Counted from the stretch's first letter, positions 24,853-38,879 are shown. The stretch: DNA of 64,000 nucleotides from Tetranychus cinnabarinus (GCA_022266195.1 WHVY01000002.1:11299001-11363000); one strand, 5' to 3'. Notes: a model not told the origin generated them from the sequence alone. A program made the numbers and translations.

Positions 24853-26397
24853 TCAAACGAGCGTTCTAATGTTGACTGTTAGAAGCATGATAAAGTTTAT
24901 ATTTTCCAAAATGAACTGAAATAAGTAACTAAATGCATTAGTATTGATTGAATCGCCTAAAAAATGATTAGCGAACTCACGAGTAAAGCAAATAAAGGCG
25001 TTATCAGGCATAGATTTCCAATAGCAATGCCGGTTTGTCTCGCGTTTATTCGATTTTGGACTTCTAATGCCTGTCACATAATGAAGTACAAGTTTTTATT
25101 CAATCTTTTTCAAATATTTTATGAAATTCTCATTTTTAACCATAACATACCTTGAAGCGAGCTGAACAGTTTGCTTTTGTATTCAAAATGAGTCCAGTAT
25201 AACGTCCATGCATACTCAGTGTCTTTTAGTAGTTGGACCAATAGTAGTCAATCAAATGATAATGAAAAATTTGGAGTTTAAAAAATTTTGCAAAGTTTAT
25301 CGAGTTGACCCAGAGAAACTTACTTTTGTGTAATAACTAGAAGCCCAATAATTGCCAATCACAAGAAAAAAGTGGACCGTGATTCCTCCCATTGTAATTA
25401 GGGAATTAATGGAATCAGGAAAAAGCTTGAATATCAATGAAAGTAGCAGCATAAAGTCAGCTTGAGTAGCAATAAGTGCCATCAAGAAGAGATGAAGATA
25501 ATCTAAACGACGATATGTTTCCTCAATTTCATTCATGAACAGAATCACCTTTTCATTTATTTGACTCAACTCTATCGGACTCAACGAACACTTCCCTAGA
25601 CAATTTTTAATCTCATCTCTAATTGCTTCCAGTTTTGCATTAAAAAGTGCAATAAAAGTCCAAAGATATATTCCAAGACTAACTAGTCCATTGATGAGCG
25701 AAGCAAACGTAACAATTTCAGAAGGAATATAACAGAGTATGAAAAAAATGTGAACTCCAGTTGAATAAGCGGCTGGATGATTGGTATGGAATACGATAAT
25801 TAATGCTGTCGAATAGAACCAAACGGTGATCAGGAGACGAGCACCATGTGTCATGATTAAGTGGACAATTTTATTGAAAGACTGTGCACTTCTTGCATTG
25901 AATTTCAATGGTTTCCAATGGATTCCATGGTTGCGAATGTTGAGAAAAATTCTAAGAGTAATTAAGAAACCAGCTCGTTCGATGTAATGACAATATTCAC
26001 GAAGAAAGGAAAAGATTGCAATAGTAAAATAACCCAATATTAGCAAAAATGTACTGTTTTGTCGTTTAGAGTCTGGAAAAGGATTGGCTAGATATAAATC
26101 TATCTGGTCACTTTCATCAAAGTACAAGAGAACGTTGACTCGAATAAAGGTTAAAAGTATTGAGATGCGAACGATCCAGTTTCCTATCCATACTCTTCGA
26201 GTTATTGGCTTATCGTATTCCTGCTTTTGTCCACCACATAAACTAATAAACGTCAACTTATTTATATGGTCAAAGTTTGCTAAAGATTTTCGTGTTTCAC
26301 TGTCCGACTCTCCGGTCCAAGCAAGAAACTTGTAAAAGAAAGACTTGCTATATTGAACTAAGTATAAGATTTTCAGCCTTTCAAAGTTTTCAGTCAT
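24853..26397 (-). CDS. Gustatory-receptor-like 7TM chemoreceptor, array gene 5
   Basis: Exons are 25324-26397 (358 codons), 25151-25222 (24), 24981-25070 (30) and 24853-24915 (20 plus stop), total 432 residues, all introns phase 0. The protein starts MTENFERLKILY and lacks the MKLLP extension of genes 2 and 4. It keeps GGQKQEYDKPIT and then the family membrane pattern, with hydrophobic stretches near residues 72-92, 117-136, 186-206, 218-252 and 305-350. The C-terminal exons are TLSMHGRYTGLIL, ALEVQNRINARQTG and FILENINFIMLLTV. It is the 5'-most array member; no further receptor exon is seen to its right within the window. Role inferred as for the others. Confidence 0.8.
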
Positions 26398-26424
26398 TTT
26401 ATTGTAATATTATCTTGAAGAAGT

Positions 26425-26505
26425 TAATTGCTAGACCTTTAGACCTTTACGTAACTGGATAATTGATTTCAATGAATCAAGTTTTATTATTTTTCTGCTT
26501 TAATT
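26425..26505 (-). promoter_or_regulatory. Conserved 5' block of array gene 5
   Basis: Copy of the shared block, 30-110 bases upstream of the gene 5 start. Here the plus strand is an open frame (next entry), so the block could be coding on that strand and promoter on this one. Confidence 0.4.
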
Positions 26506-26654
26506 TAGTTACTGTTCATGGGCTCGATAATGTGATCAATATTAATCAAATCAATCAACTCGTGTTGCAAATCATCAAGAGTCAGAGTTATTTTGTTGAA
26601 GTCGTCACCAGACAATCGTTTTGTAATTTATCCGATAATGAACAATTTTCTTGA
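26472..26654 (+). CDS. Possible small secreted peptide, divergent from receptor gene 5
   Basis: A 60-codon frame starts at ATG 26472 and begins MNQVLLFFCFNLVTVHG, which looks like a signal peptide, followed by an N/Q-rich stretch and one cysteine. The homologous DNA upstream of genes 2, 3 and 4 keeps the first eight or nine codons but is broken by stops or a frameshift. Either this is the last intact copy of a small secreted gene co-duplicated with the receptors, or the conservation reflects promoter function and the frame is accidental. No family is recognised. Confidence 0.25.
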   Translation: MNQVLLFFCFNLVTVHGLDNVININQINQLVLQIIKSQSYFVEVVTRQSFCNLSDNEQFS

Positions 26655-26839
26655 ATTTTAACCTAAAAATCCTTTCCAAGGTTTCCACTGACACTTGCTC
26701 TTCGAGAGAATCAATAAGCGTGTTCAGTGCGAAAAATTACCAAATTACTTTTCTTTCTTAATTAAGTCAGACATGATTGCTCAATATTCCCGATTCTGCA
26801 GAAAGATTGCAAGTCTTATTCAGGGACTTTCAACTTTTC

Positions 26840-29800
26840 CCTAAAATAAGAGTCTTGCAATTACTCAATGCTAACGACAACAAATGCTAATGATGAGAGA
26901 GGGAGGAAAGAACATGAGAATTGAATCATGATAATTTGAGGTTGATGATAACCATGATAATTATTGCAGTGAACCGGATAGAAAGGGTGCCAAGCAGGTA
27001 GGCAAAATCAGAGGGAATCAAGAAACTGGATGAAAAAAAGACTTTCATTGTTTTACCTCTCACAGTGAGCTAACAGTGACCTGAACATCTAATCGTCTCA
27101 GCATGAAGATGATCCAATACCACGGGGAGTCTGATTGTTGTTGTTTTTACCATTAAAGGTTACCTTCAACTTATTATTGTTATCTTTTCTTGTTGTTCAA
27201 TTCAACATTATACCATCAATAATATTTACCTTTTCCCTTACCTCATCTTATTCAAGCAGATTAGTTGATGATTAATTTTTCTGCAAGCATCAAGTTTAAA
27301 GTTTCATGTAGTTAATCACATTTCTGTCGACAATTGTTTCAACCATTTAATCCAAATAATCACAAAGTCACAACAGTAATCATGAAGCGACATTTTTTCA
27401 ACATTTAATCTTTTCTCTACTCTGTTGCTCTTGTTGCCAAATGATTAATCAACAATTAAGGACAATATGTTTACAATTAGCTGAAAATTATTATACCTCA
27501 ATAGAGGTAAGAATTAGTTGAAAAGGTAAGAAAAACGATCAATCATATTAAACAGGTAAGATGATGAAAGGGAAGAAGAGTAAGGACAGCAAAAAAAGGA
27601 TCATTTTTTTACGTTTACTTTACTATTCCTTTGCATGCTGTGATGAAAAGCAAAATGATGATGAGGGAAGAAAATTATTTGTTTATTATTACCTAAACTT
27701 CATTGATTGTTGCTGATGATTTAGTTGCGAATACCTTTAGGCAACTTGCAATTCAAACTTTTCAAGTTCTCTCTTCATCTTTACAATTTATTAATCTTTA
27801 AAAAAGATATCAACTGAAAGGAAACTGAAACGATGATAATGATGATGATAAGACATCATCATCTATGTGTGTGTTTTTCATGCAACAGACTAGATATTAT
27901 AATGATAGTGAATAAGTTGCTCATCAAAATGAAAGATGAGTTGATAATGATAATTGAACAATCATTGAAATTGATGTGAACAAAATACTAGGATTTACCT
28001 TCAATTTTCAATTTTGTTTTCCAACATTGATTATGTATTTATACGTTTTCAAGTTGGAAATTGAACCCAACTTTAAACTGTGTTAATTAAGTTAATTAAT
28101 TTTCCCTGTAAATTGAGAATCAACGAGTCAAAATTTTGCTTTCATGATCATTATCGTCATTTGATGGATATTTATACTCTCATTTTTTATCCACTTTTTA
28201 ACTGATCATTATTGATCTGATTATTCGTGTCAGAATTTTCAGACAAAATCAACTTAAAAATATTGAAAATGCTGATGAAGTTTGAAATGGAAATTGATTT
28301 TTTTGTGCAAGAGAAAAAGAGAAAGAAAATTCTTTCCCATGAAAAATCACTTTATTCATTAGATGGTTCCTCATGTCATGTTGGATTTTCTGATTTTCTT
28401 TCCATTCTATTGAGTAAATTTTTGCCTGATCCTAAATTGTGGCCACTGTAAGAGAGATTCTTTACAGTCTTAGGAAGAGGTATTGAACGTTTTTGTATTC
28501 AGAATTATATTCAGAAATAATAATTTCTATTGGGAATTTAGGATTTCGTTCGTATGAAAGTTACAAAATGTGAGCATTTAGTGGACAAATCAAATCCCAT
28601 TAATTTTGCCTGTTACATTTGGACGAAACATTGAAATCAACTTAAGATACCCTTAAGATATCGAGCAGGTTATGAATGGAGCGATCTGAAGTGTTTCTGA
28701 GATCAAATCAAATCGACGATTATAATCGATATTTTTCTCGATCAACTAGCAACGAATTTTCATGACGTTTGTATCATTGTTACTTGATTTTTTCCTTGAG
28801 AAATGTCTGTTCGATTTCGATCAATTAAAAATTTTGCTTTTTTACTTCCTTCCAATCTTTGAATAAATCCATTTTTAATATGATGGATTTGGTCAATATT
28901 CATGATTGTATTTATTGCAATCACTCGATTTTTTAATGATATTATAATCAACGATTAAATCGATTTCCTTAAATAATAATCGAAATTTTCGATTGATTTA
29001 AATTGAGCTAATTGGAGCTGAAATGGTTCAGTGGAAAGACTAGTTTTTTAAGGTTCAATTTGAAGGTTGAAACGTTAGCACGTTGGCACGTTGAAACATT
29101 TGAAAATGAATCCCAATGTAATGTCAACGATTTTATCATGAAATGTTAATGATTAAAGTTGAGTGACAGCTTTGAAATAGTTTGTTGTTATCAGCACATT
29201 GATTTTAAATCATTGTCATCATCATTTTGTTTCACGATTATTATCATGTTTCTTGCTGTTGTCAATGTTTACTGTTAACTTTATGCTCTCTCTCTGAAAC
29301 TAACAAAATGAAATTAATCATGCTACAAATGGACATGAAGAGAGGTTAAAAGAAAAAATAAAATTGAACTTGTCTTGATAAGCTCGACTGATAATATTAA
29401 ACGATTATTAGTTTACCATAATACAGTGTTGAACGTTACAATTTTAACAAAGGTCAACTGGTCAACACGACTTTTCCGCATCTCTCTCTCTCTTTAGTCA
29501 TTAGATACAGTTTCACTTGTTGGCCATTTTCATCTTCATGATTCATGTACATTCTTATCTTATCATTTTCTTGACTTGTCAAAGTATCTTTACCTTTCAA
29601 GGTAAATCATCATAAAGTTTAATATCTAACCTTTAACCATTGACCAGGTCAAGTTTAGTGTTCACTTGATAATCTTCAACTACAAATGACTATTGAAACA
29701 AAGTGTCTTGACAAGGTTAATTTAATGAAGGAAAAGCAAATGGTCATTTCGAGGTAAAGCAGCTTCTAAATGAGCAAAATAAATGAAACTCGAATCAAAA

Positions 29801-30886
29801 CTCAATGACCAATGTAAATTCATAATCACATTTGACCATTAACTTTGTTTCCTTCTTCTTCACCAAATTGATCAGTAAAATTGTTCAATTTCTCATTGGA
29901 TCTTTACGCTTGATTGTACCTGTAATGTGATTCAAGTTTAATTGATGTAAATTAATGTTGTCTGACCAAATAGCAAATACCAAATTTCGACCCTCATTTA
30001 CAGTGGTCAGTAAAGAAGTAAAAAAAAGCTGATCCATTTCAATGGAGAAGAAAAAAAAGAGAAGAGAAAAAAAGGAAACAATTTTTTTCTTGCTTCTCTA
30101 ATAAATGTTTATGGGTAACGTTATAAATGGACCATAACTGATTGACCACTTTGAATGTTGCCTGGTGAGCTTTGGTCAACCTTATGAGCACTCAAGAGGA
30201 CGGAAGAGGAGGAGATGAGAATGATGAGTAAAGGTAAATAGCATATTTATACAAACATAATTTCATCAGCAGAGTAGAAGTAATACCTTCTTTTACCTGG
30301 AAAAGGAAGAAAAAGTAAAAACGCAAAAAAATTATCTCAACATTATGATCACAACTATTATTAACATTATTATTATTATTGATTGAGTTTAGGAACTTTA
30401 AGTTGACGAGGTTTTAAAGATCAGATAGTGAGACAAGCTCAAGTCGTTTCGGTTACTGTTTACCTGACTAAGCTAAAGGTTGAGATATCATTCGTTTGAT
30501 GCAGATAAGATAAGGCTTTTACCCTTGTCTTGTCTGTGCCTTGCCTACCTCATCACCGTCAGACTCATCATTTGCTTTCTGCCAATTTTTACGTTGCTTT
30601 TAACTGCAGCAACAACAACAACGACTTAAGAAACAAAAAATGTTTCAACAATGACAAGATACTTGTTAACAGACTCACAAATATACCTGTACAGGTATTT
30701 ATTTTAATCTTGGGATGACGCTGTTCGGTTAGCCTTTATAGCCATTCACCTTTTCAAAAGTTTTTAAAGTTAAACATTTTTTTCTTTTCGCTTTTATCAA
30801 TTTTCTGTTTTAACCTTGCAATGAACAACAAGCTTGTTTACTGGTCTCATTTTCAATATTATTGTAGGTCACAAAGGGCATTATAT
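26840..30886. other. Gene-poor spacer right of the receptor array
   Basis: I see no gene. It holds GAT repeats, CT tracts, many AGGTAA/TTACCT words (27000-27560) and a second cluster of TTGACCA/TGGTCAA words at about 29450-30180. Confidence 0.5.
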
Positions 30887-31232
30887 CGATACTTTGACAT
30901 TGAAAGTAATGAGATGAGAGAGAGAAAAAAAGTGAAAAGTAAAAGCTTTAACCTAATCAAGTGAGAAACTGGACAATGTTGGGTTTTGGTAATGAATAAA
31001 TGTACCTTTTCATTGATTGGGTCCGGTTAAGTGGTCATATGAAGCAAGTCTAACAAAAAGTTTATTAAAATCAACTTTAGTCTTAAATATTAAATATTTT
31101 ATCTTATCATTTATCTTGTCATTACAATAATACAAAATAACCCGGTCAATGCAGTTGGAAATGAACAAGTCGTCAACATCCAGAAGACTATTGAGATTGT
31201 CATCAACTGATCAGCTCATCAGAACAAGTGAT
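30887..31232 (+). repeat. Inverted repeat pair, left arm
   Basis: About 345 bases, repeated in reverse complement at 35358-35690 with high identity by eye. A 14-base insertion near 31037 and a few small differences distinguish the copies. No coding content. The arms lack terminal inverted repeats of their own. Confidence 0.85.
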
Positions 31233-34200
31233 TAAGGTTAAAGTTTGTCTTTTTGTTCATGTTGATAATGCAATGCAATGTTGAGTCCTGAGAAATGAAA
31301 GAGTGTGAAACTAATGATGAGGTTTGGACATTTTTATCATAATCAAGTTTAAAAATGTTTAATCAGTCGAGGGTAAAACATGATTGCAAAAAATTTATTT
31401 TCATTAGTTTGTTAATAGGCAAAAGGATATTGGTCGCTAAATGAGCTCAGAGCCGAAGTGAGTAGTTTTTTCGAAAATAATTCTGTTTATCGTTAACCTT
31501 TAATAAAAATCATGTCGCGTTTATCGGATGAAATATCAGAAAAAAAACACTGTCGGGACTTTCTCAGCTTTCCAATGACGTCGTTCCAAAAGCTTCCAAC
31601 CCCTGCTGTTCCTGAGACCGAAAGGAAGAAGAAACTTTTTAGTCATCTCAAGTCCTTCCATTCTGAGAGATTTTTGGTCCAAAATCAATCAAGAATAAGT
31701 CCAAAAACTTTGATTCTGAATATTTATCAGATTATCTTGATTACCTGTTAGCATCATGATATAGATTCCTCTAGAATTTAGATGATTCATAACTATCTGC
31801 TTAAAAATATGTTTACCAAAACTTTTGAAAACCTCTAATAGTTGCTTAAAAATGGTCAATAATGAAAGGTAATGAATGAAAATTGAATGAAGTGATGAGT
31901 TAATCTTTCAAATGTAACTTGTCACTACTTTGATGCAAATGATTTATGGAATGGTTGGAAAGGCAAAAGCAAATATTTAAAGCTGTTATAATTTGTATCT
32001 GTCAATTAATCATATTCATTAATTTAATCATTTATGATAAATATAAAAATGATTGGTTGGAAAAGGAAAGCGTTGTAAAATGTAAAGCTATTTTTACGGC
32101 AAGCTTACCGGTTTATAATGTAAAGTGCAAATTGGTTAAATGGTTTCAAGGTAAATCAAGTTGAGCAGATTAAATGAGCGGATTAAATCATTAACATGAA
32201 TAAATTTAATACTCACAGGAGGTGGTAATGTTTTTATAAGTTACCTGTTAAACTGTTGCCTGAGCCAACCTAAATCATTATCATCACCATTATTATGAAA
32301 TATTATCAACTAATCAAAAGCTTTTCTATTTACCTTTTCAATTTTGTTCATCACCACATTCATAATGATAATCATCATCATTATCATGATAATAGTTTTT
32401 CATTGTTTCCATTGTTTCTTCTTCTTCTTTTACTGTTGAAAATGATCGATTCAATAGGATAACTTTACTCAATTTTACTGTTCAACCTTTACCTTGATTG
32501 GTTATATCAAGTTTCACAGATATTATGTTGCGATAATGATAACGATAATTTGAATGATGATAATTGGTAGAGATGCTAAAAATGGATTGAAAGACAAAAG
32601 GTAGACAAGAGAATGGTCCAAGGTAAAAAAAAAGATAACGAGAAAAGATGAAAGATAAATTAAACTAATGATGATAATGGATCAATGAAAAATGATATTG
32701 TTTGACTCTTTACATTGTTTCTCCGTTTACTTTTGGGACTCAATCAAGGAATACACAAGATGAAGGGAAAAGTTTTTTTTACAGCAAAAGTCAATAACTG
32801 ACAATCATTTGCATTCACAATTGACTCGAGTTCTTGTTAAGCTTCACTTTGTGTCAAAACCTGCTTAGGTTATCCTTTGCCAATCATAATCGTCAACAAC
32901 ATTATCATCTCAACCTACCTTAACTGGCTTCCTCTTGAGTTGTAACCTAAGCCTGAACCTTTCGTTTTGTTTAAACTTTTAATAAACACAAAACTTTTCT
33001 TCCAACTGCTACCACTAACTACTGCCACTACTGATTAACTTTTTATTGTTGTTGTACGCTCATCGATTGTAATCATAAGTATTAGGAAACAATCATTTTT
33101 GATAGAAAAGTCAAAGGGAAGGAGAAAAAGTTTAGAGAAGAGAAGAAGAAAAAACAAAGTGAAAAATTAAAGTTTAACATGACGTTGGTAATTTAATATG
33201 GATTGATGAACCAAGTACTAATGCCTTTTGTGGTTTGCTTAACCTTACCTCAAGGTAAAGTTTTAACCAGACAAAATGGTTAACATTTGTTTGCAAAAAT
33301 ATTAACATGAAACAAAAGATTCACTATTTGATGGGAGTTTGTTTGTTTACTTGCTTGGTTGGCTTGATTGTGTTTGCGGTTAAAGGTTTTAGCTTACCCA
33401 ATGAGCCAGTATAAATTGACTCCATGAGATGGTACTTGAACATGTTGATTGGTTTAGTCTGCAAGTGGCCACTAGCATGTCATTCATTTGATGCGTATTT
33501 GGTTGAGCTTCATCGGTTACTTTATCATCAAGTTATTGGACACTCTAACAACCTTTGGCAAACCCTAGTCAATCCCAAAATGAAACATAATCTGAACCAG
33601 TAAAAGGTATAAAAAATGACCGGAACTTGAACTATAATTGTTTAAATGGTTTAATATTACGTGAATGAGGCTTTGGATAAAGCTACGAAAACCATGAGAA
33701 AAGCTTAAAAGCTCAAGTCAAATTATTCGAGAAATGACGACAAATTTTTGCTGATTTTGATCATGGAGTGCAGAATATCTTCAAACAAAACTAACATTAA
33801 AATTGACTTTTTTAAAAAAGAACTTCGATTTCAAATATTGCAAGATTATTCCGAGAAGTTGACAATTTCATCTACAGCAGCAAAGTTTCCTTGTGATCTT
33901 TTTGTGAGCTTGAAATTAAATTGAAAATTTGAGCAAATTGGAAAAACAAATTTCGCTCGATTGTACATTTAATTGTGGTCCAATGATTATCATTAATGAT
34001 TTATCTAAACCTTAAAAATGTAATACTAGTCGTAACAAGGTTCAACTGATAGAGCTTCGTCGGTGGCTGCTTTGATGAGTAAAGTTGATTTGATGCTAAT
34101 AAACAATTTCCAGTTGATGTTACCAACAAATTAAAGATGAGTGTACAAAATGGCAAGAAAAGCTTGTCCCACAAATGAGCTTGTCAGTTCAACTCTTAAC

Positions 34201-35357
34201 AAGCCTCTTTTCATCAATACTAAGAAGATGTTTCTCCCTCTTGAATTATCATCATCATCATCATCATCCAGACCCTCCTCTCGACTTACAACAATGAGTT
34301 AGACCGTCTGGTGAGGTTACATAAATCAAGTAAACTGGTAACCAACTGGAACGCAAAGGGCCACAATTTAAAACAATTTAATTGAAGCCTTCATACAGAC
34401 AATTTTGTAAATAATAAAAATGTCAATACTTTTATTCCGCCAGAATTTCATGAGGAGAAGAAAAAAAAAGAAAACCAAAAGTTTGAACAAAAAAAGAGGC
34501 AATAATTTGCTCGCTTCGCTTGATAGTTTTACAATGATTATCTTTGAGCTTTATTCATCTTCTCATCACCTAGTGTAGGCGACTCATGAGATTCATTGGT
34601 TCATGATGATCATTAAGAGATGGGATGTGAGTGAGGAAGAGAGGAGTGAATTAGTGAGCAAGTAAATGGTAAATTATGTATTTGTTTTGATAAATACATT
34701 AAGGTTACGATTAAGGAAAGAGGCGTAACCAAGGTAAAGGTAGCTCGTTCAGGTTAAACTCATTATGTTGTATCCATGTTTTGTTTACATGTAAACTTTT
34801 TGTATCAATGTTATTATCATGTCAGCTCTGATAGTTTATATCATAATTGGCTTCTCTCATCTTTCCCTTCATTATTATCATTAATATTACTATGAAACTA
34901 TTAACTATTAAATGCGTTGATAGAGAGGAAGAATGATTATGATGATTGATTCATCAAAAGCACACACACACACTCATATAAGATGATCATCTTGTTATCA
35001 TCTTGCATCTCTGACAACAAACCGGTTTACTGGCAAGAAAAACTTAACTGATAACTATTGCTATTTAATAATCATGTTAACCATTAAACTAATCAATTTC
35101 ACTTTATTAACAAGTTAACATTGAAAATTGAATTGACTCTCACACTCGTCAAAGATCAAGAAAATTGATCAACTTCAATTGCATGTTCAATGAACAAAAT
35201 CAATGTCCTTTCTTGAGATTGAGTCTCATCTCTGAAAATAAAAATTCAAACTTCGACTTGACAAAGCCAAAGTTTAATCATTAATATTGAATACGATTGT
35301 AATTGTAAATGAAAGACATCGAAGTCAAAGCCTTAGTCAGTTCGCAAACACGGCAAG
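31233..35357. other. 4.1 kb between the inverted repeats, no gene recognised
   Basis: Only short A+T-rich frames without family resemblance occur, for example at 31512-31751. I see no transposase motif and so cannot say that the pair bounds one transposon. Confidence 0.5.
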
Positions 35358-35690
35358 TCACTTGTTCTGATGAGCTGATGAGTTGATGACAATCTCAACA
35401 GTCTTCTGGATGCAACTTGACGACTTGTTCATTTCCAACTGCATTGATCGGGTTATTTTGTATTATTGTAATGACAAGATAAATGATAAGATAAAATGTT
35501 TAATATTTAAAGACTAAAGTTGATTTTAATAAACTTTTTGTTAGACCACTTAACCGGACCCAATCAATGAAAAGGTACATTTATTCATTACCAAAACCCA
35601 ACATTGTCCAGGTTCTCACTTGATTAGGTTAAAGCTTTTACTTTTCACTTTTTTTCTCTCTCTCATCTCATTTCAATGTCAAAGTATCGC
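35358..35690 (-). repeat. Inverted repeat pair, right arm
   Basis: Reverse complement of 30887-31232. The similarity begins near GATACTTTGACATTGAAA at the outer end and stops at AGAACAAGTGA at the inner end in both copies. Confidence 0.85.
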
Positions 35691-36181
35691 TATTAACCTC
35701 TTTGATGACTAGAGTTGATCTGATTTTAATAAACATTTCATTTGTTTCCTCATCAATTATGAGACTTACAGAGAAACGTAAATAAAGAAGAGTAAATTAA
35801 CTTGCAATAAACTTATTGACCTCCTCTTAACAATGCTCTAATTGACAATTTGGTGAAAATTTTCTGTAAACACTTTATGTTGATTTGGAAAAGTACAGCA
35901 AGAAAAAGGTAAAACAGGTAAAGGCAGGTTTAAAGAGAGAGAAAGAGATGATAATAAAGCGAGACTAAAGGTAAATCAAACAAACAAAATTGATAAACAA
36001 ACAAACAGACAGAGGGAAGATACAGAAGGCCTTAAAGTAGAGAAGAGGAAAGACGGTGAATATAAGAGGATAGATGGATGGATAATGATGAAGATGATGA
36101 ACCAGGTAAAAGCAGTAATTATATTTGTTGAATGTTCACAACGAAATTTGGCATTTGCTAAATTATCAGCCTTTTCTTACA

Positions 36182-36271
36182 GTGATTGGCCATTGACCGG
36201 ACCTACCGCGCCGCTTATCAACAGCTTACCAGCCCATTATCATCATCACACACACACACTAACAGAGTAGG
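36182..36271 (+). other. Candidate isolated exon
   Basis: A clearly GC-richer 90-base segment is preceded by a pyrimidine-rich acceptor (TTTTCTTACAG) and followed by a GTAAGC donor. One frame is open through most of it and closes on TAG at the donor. Another, through GACCGGACCTACCGC, reads IDRTYRAAYQQLTS. I do not recognise either. It could be an exon of a gene with large introns, or a non-coding first exon. Confidence 0.3.
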
Positions 36272-38879
36272 TAAGCAAGGGAAAAAAATGATGATGATGA
36301 TGATGATGATTATGATGATAAAAAGAAGAGCAAAAAAATTTAAAAACAAGAATGTGAATGAGTATCAATTGAAAACAACAAAATGGTTGATTGTATGTTT
36401 TCAATTTTCTCTCTCAATGTTTGCTCTTCTCCATCCCCATCATTATCATCATGATTCCCTTGCTCATGTTTTCACTCACTAACTCACTTAATTTGCTTGT
36501 TTTAAAACAAGACCACAACAAGAGCATCAAACAAGATGATCATCATTTTTTTTCTTCCTCTTCTCTTCTCCTTCCCAAAATGACTCCTAATTTATCACAT
36601 AGTAATCAACTTGTGCGGCAACCTCTTCTTCTTCCCTCATCTTTCAATCTTTACCATTCATTACTTTTTTTTGTTGAAATGAAGGCAACATCAAAAAATG
36701 TATTCAACCACACCTTGTCATCTTTATCATGGAAATTTATGAATTATCATGTAAAACCACCTTCAATCATCATGATCCTTCTCTTGTTGCCACTCATTTT
36801 CCCATCGTGACTGATTGATCTTTCAATCTTGTTACTCCTTAACTCAATAACTTTTACCATTTTTTTTTTAATTTTTCCGTCCATTCTTTCAACCTTTATT
36901 TCATCCTCTTTACCCTCTCAAGGTATATCATGATATTCATGGTAATGATAATTTCTGAATCAATACTTGTTTCTTGTTTCATTACACTCAATACTTTCAT
37001 ATATTATTACATTATCTTCAAGACGCAAGCTATTACATTACATTTTACATCACTTGTAAAGAGAAGAGAAGCAAATTCTTCTTTTCATCTTATTTTTACT
37101 CCATAAAATTGATTTTTTTGTCTTCTTCTTCTTTTTCCTCTTCAACCACAAAACTTGATTCAATTGAATTGCAAACAGAAAAAGTTCCAAGTTGAAGAAA
37201 AAAAAAGAGGAAAAGACTTACTCTTTTTGTGCAAGTTTTTGGTTTTATAAAGATTACATGGAAGATGAAGGAAACCAGAAAAAAAAATCAGATTCTCCAC
37301 CCAAAAGATGAAGAGGAAAAAACTGTTGACGTTAACAATTGAATGAAACATTTTTTTGACAATTTTTCATTGCACATCATCATCATCACTTGATGAGGGA
37401 AGGAGGAAAAGGAGACAATTTTGTCTCCTCCAGATGAACATTTCTTGTTTCATCTCATCGTTTAAGTGATGAATGATGATGGCAATAAATTGAATCCATT
37501 TCTTTTCTTGTTACCTTCCCTGTTTCATGTTTTTGCCTAATATTTCAATTCATCTCAACCTCCCACTTTCCACCTTCTTATATGCTTATAGGTGAACCTA
37601 AATATGATTATAGAAATGATAGAGAGAGAGAGAGAGATGAAGATGATGAGATGGATGATAATGTTGAGAGGAGAACAATAATGTAAAACCATTTTTCTTT
37701 TTCTCTTCTCTTCACTTCTTTCCTTCTTCTTCTTCTTCTTTGTAATAATTGTATGATCATATGACCGTGACATATTGTTAACATGGATTATTGTTGTATT
37801 CAACAACATGATCATCATCATCCTTCTCATCCTCATCATCACAATCATCATGAGTCTATTTACAGACAAAGTTTAACATCACTTGGTGGCGCTTTCAAGA
37901 TCCAAATGTTTGATATCAATTATAATGATGATGATAATAATGATAATTTTTTATCTTCTCATTGATGGATAAAAGGATTCATATTTTGAGCTCGGCTGCT
38001 TTTCAATGGATCAAGATGATTATTATTATTGTATGATAGTAAGGAAAAGTGAGATAGGAAGTAAAAGGACAATGGAAAGGGCCAACCAGAAGATGAATGA
38101 TAAAATGGAATCAAGCTTAACCAGAAAAAAAAGCGAACCAAAGTGAATATCATATTTTTACTTTTCTTCCTCCTCTTTACCTTTTTCTCATAACTTGATA
38201 ATCTCATATAGACTGGTACAACCCTTGGTTTAGTCGTAATGAACCGTGTAAAGGTACCCAATATAGGGGTCAATTGATACCTCATAATGGATCTTAATAT
38301 GCTTTAACTCATCGCCATCATCTTTTTTTTGTTACTCTTCAAGTTGTACTCTTTTGATTGGTAATGATTTTTGAAAAGCATTTCCTTCTTGTCATCATCT
38401 TGCAATGAACAAGGTGATGATTTCAAGTTACACTTGAAATGTTGAATCAAATGAAGCAACAGAAGTAACCAACATTGAATACAGTTGAATGTAAATTCAT
38501 AAGTTTATCAATCTATGAGATTCAAGCTTTCGATCGATGTTGATTCTTAATTATGAATTGTTGGTCATTTTTAATTGACAATTTGAGGATTGAAAATTTC
38601 AAAAAATGATTCAATTGAATCAAAATTTAAGTATGTTAATCAATGTTTTTAATCATAAAATTTGGTGCAAATTAAAGAGCAGATATTGAATTAGTATTTG
38701 ACAAAAAATCGAAACAATTGAATGAATTTAAATTGATTGAAATGAATACACTCCAAGAGTATCAAAACTTTATTGGTTTACCAAATATTACAACCTTCAA
38801 ACAATCTAACACTCAGCGATGCAACTCAAGCAATGAACGTTCATTAAATGTTGCAATTTTAATCAATACAGTTTGCTGT

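Noticed and set aside
36391..38285. Several frames of 100-139 codons on both strands
   Set aside because: Driven by CTT, ATC and GAT repeats; composition and absence of splice context argue against coding.
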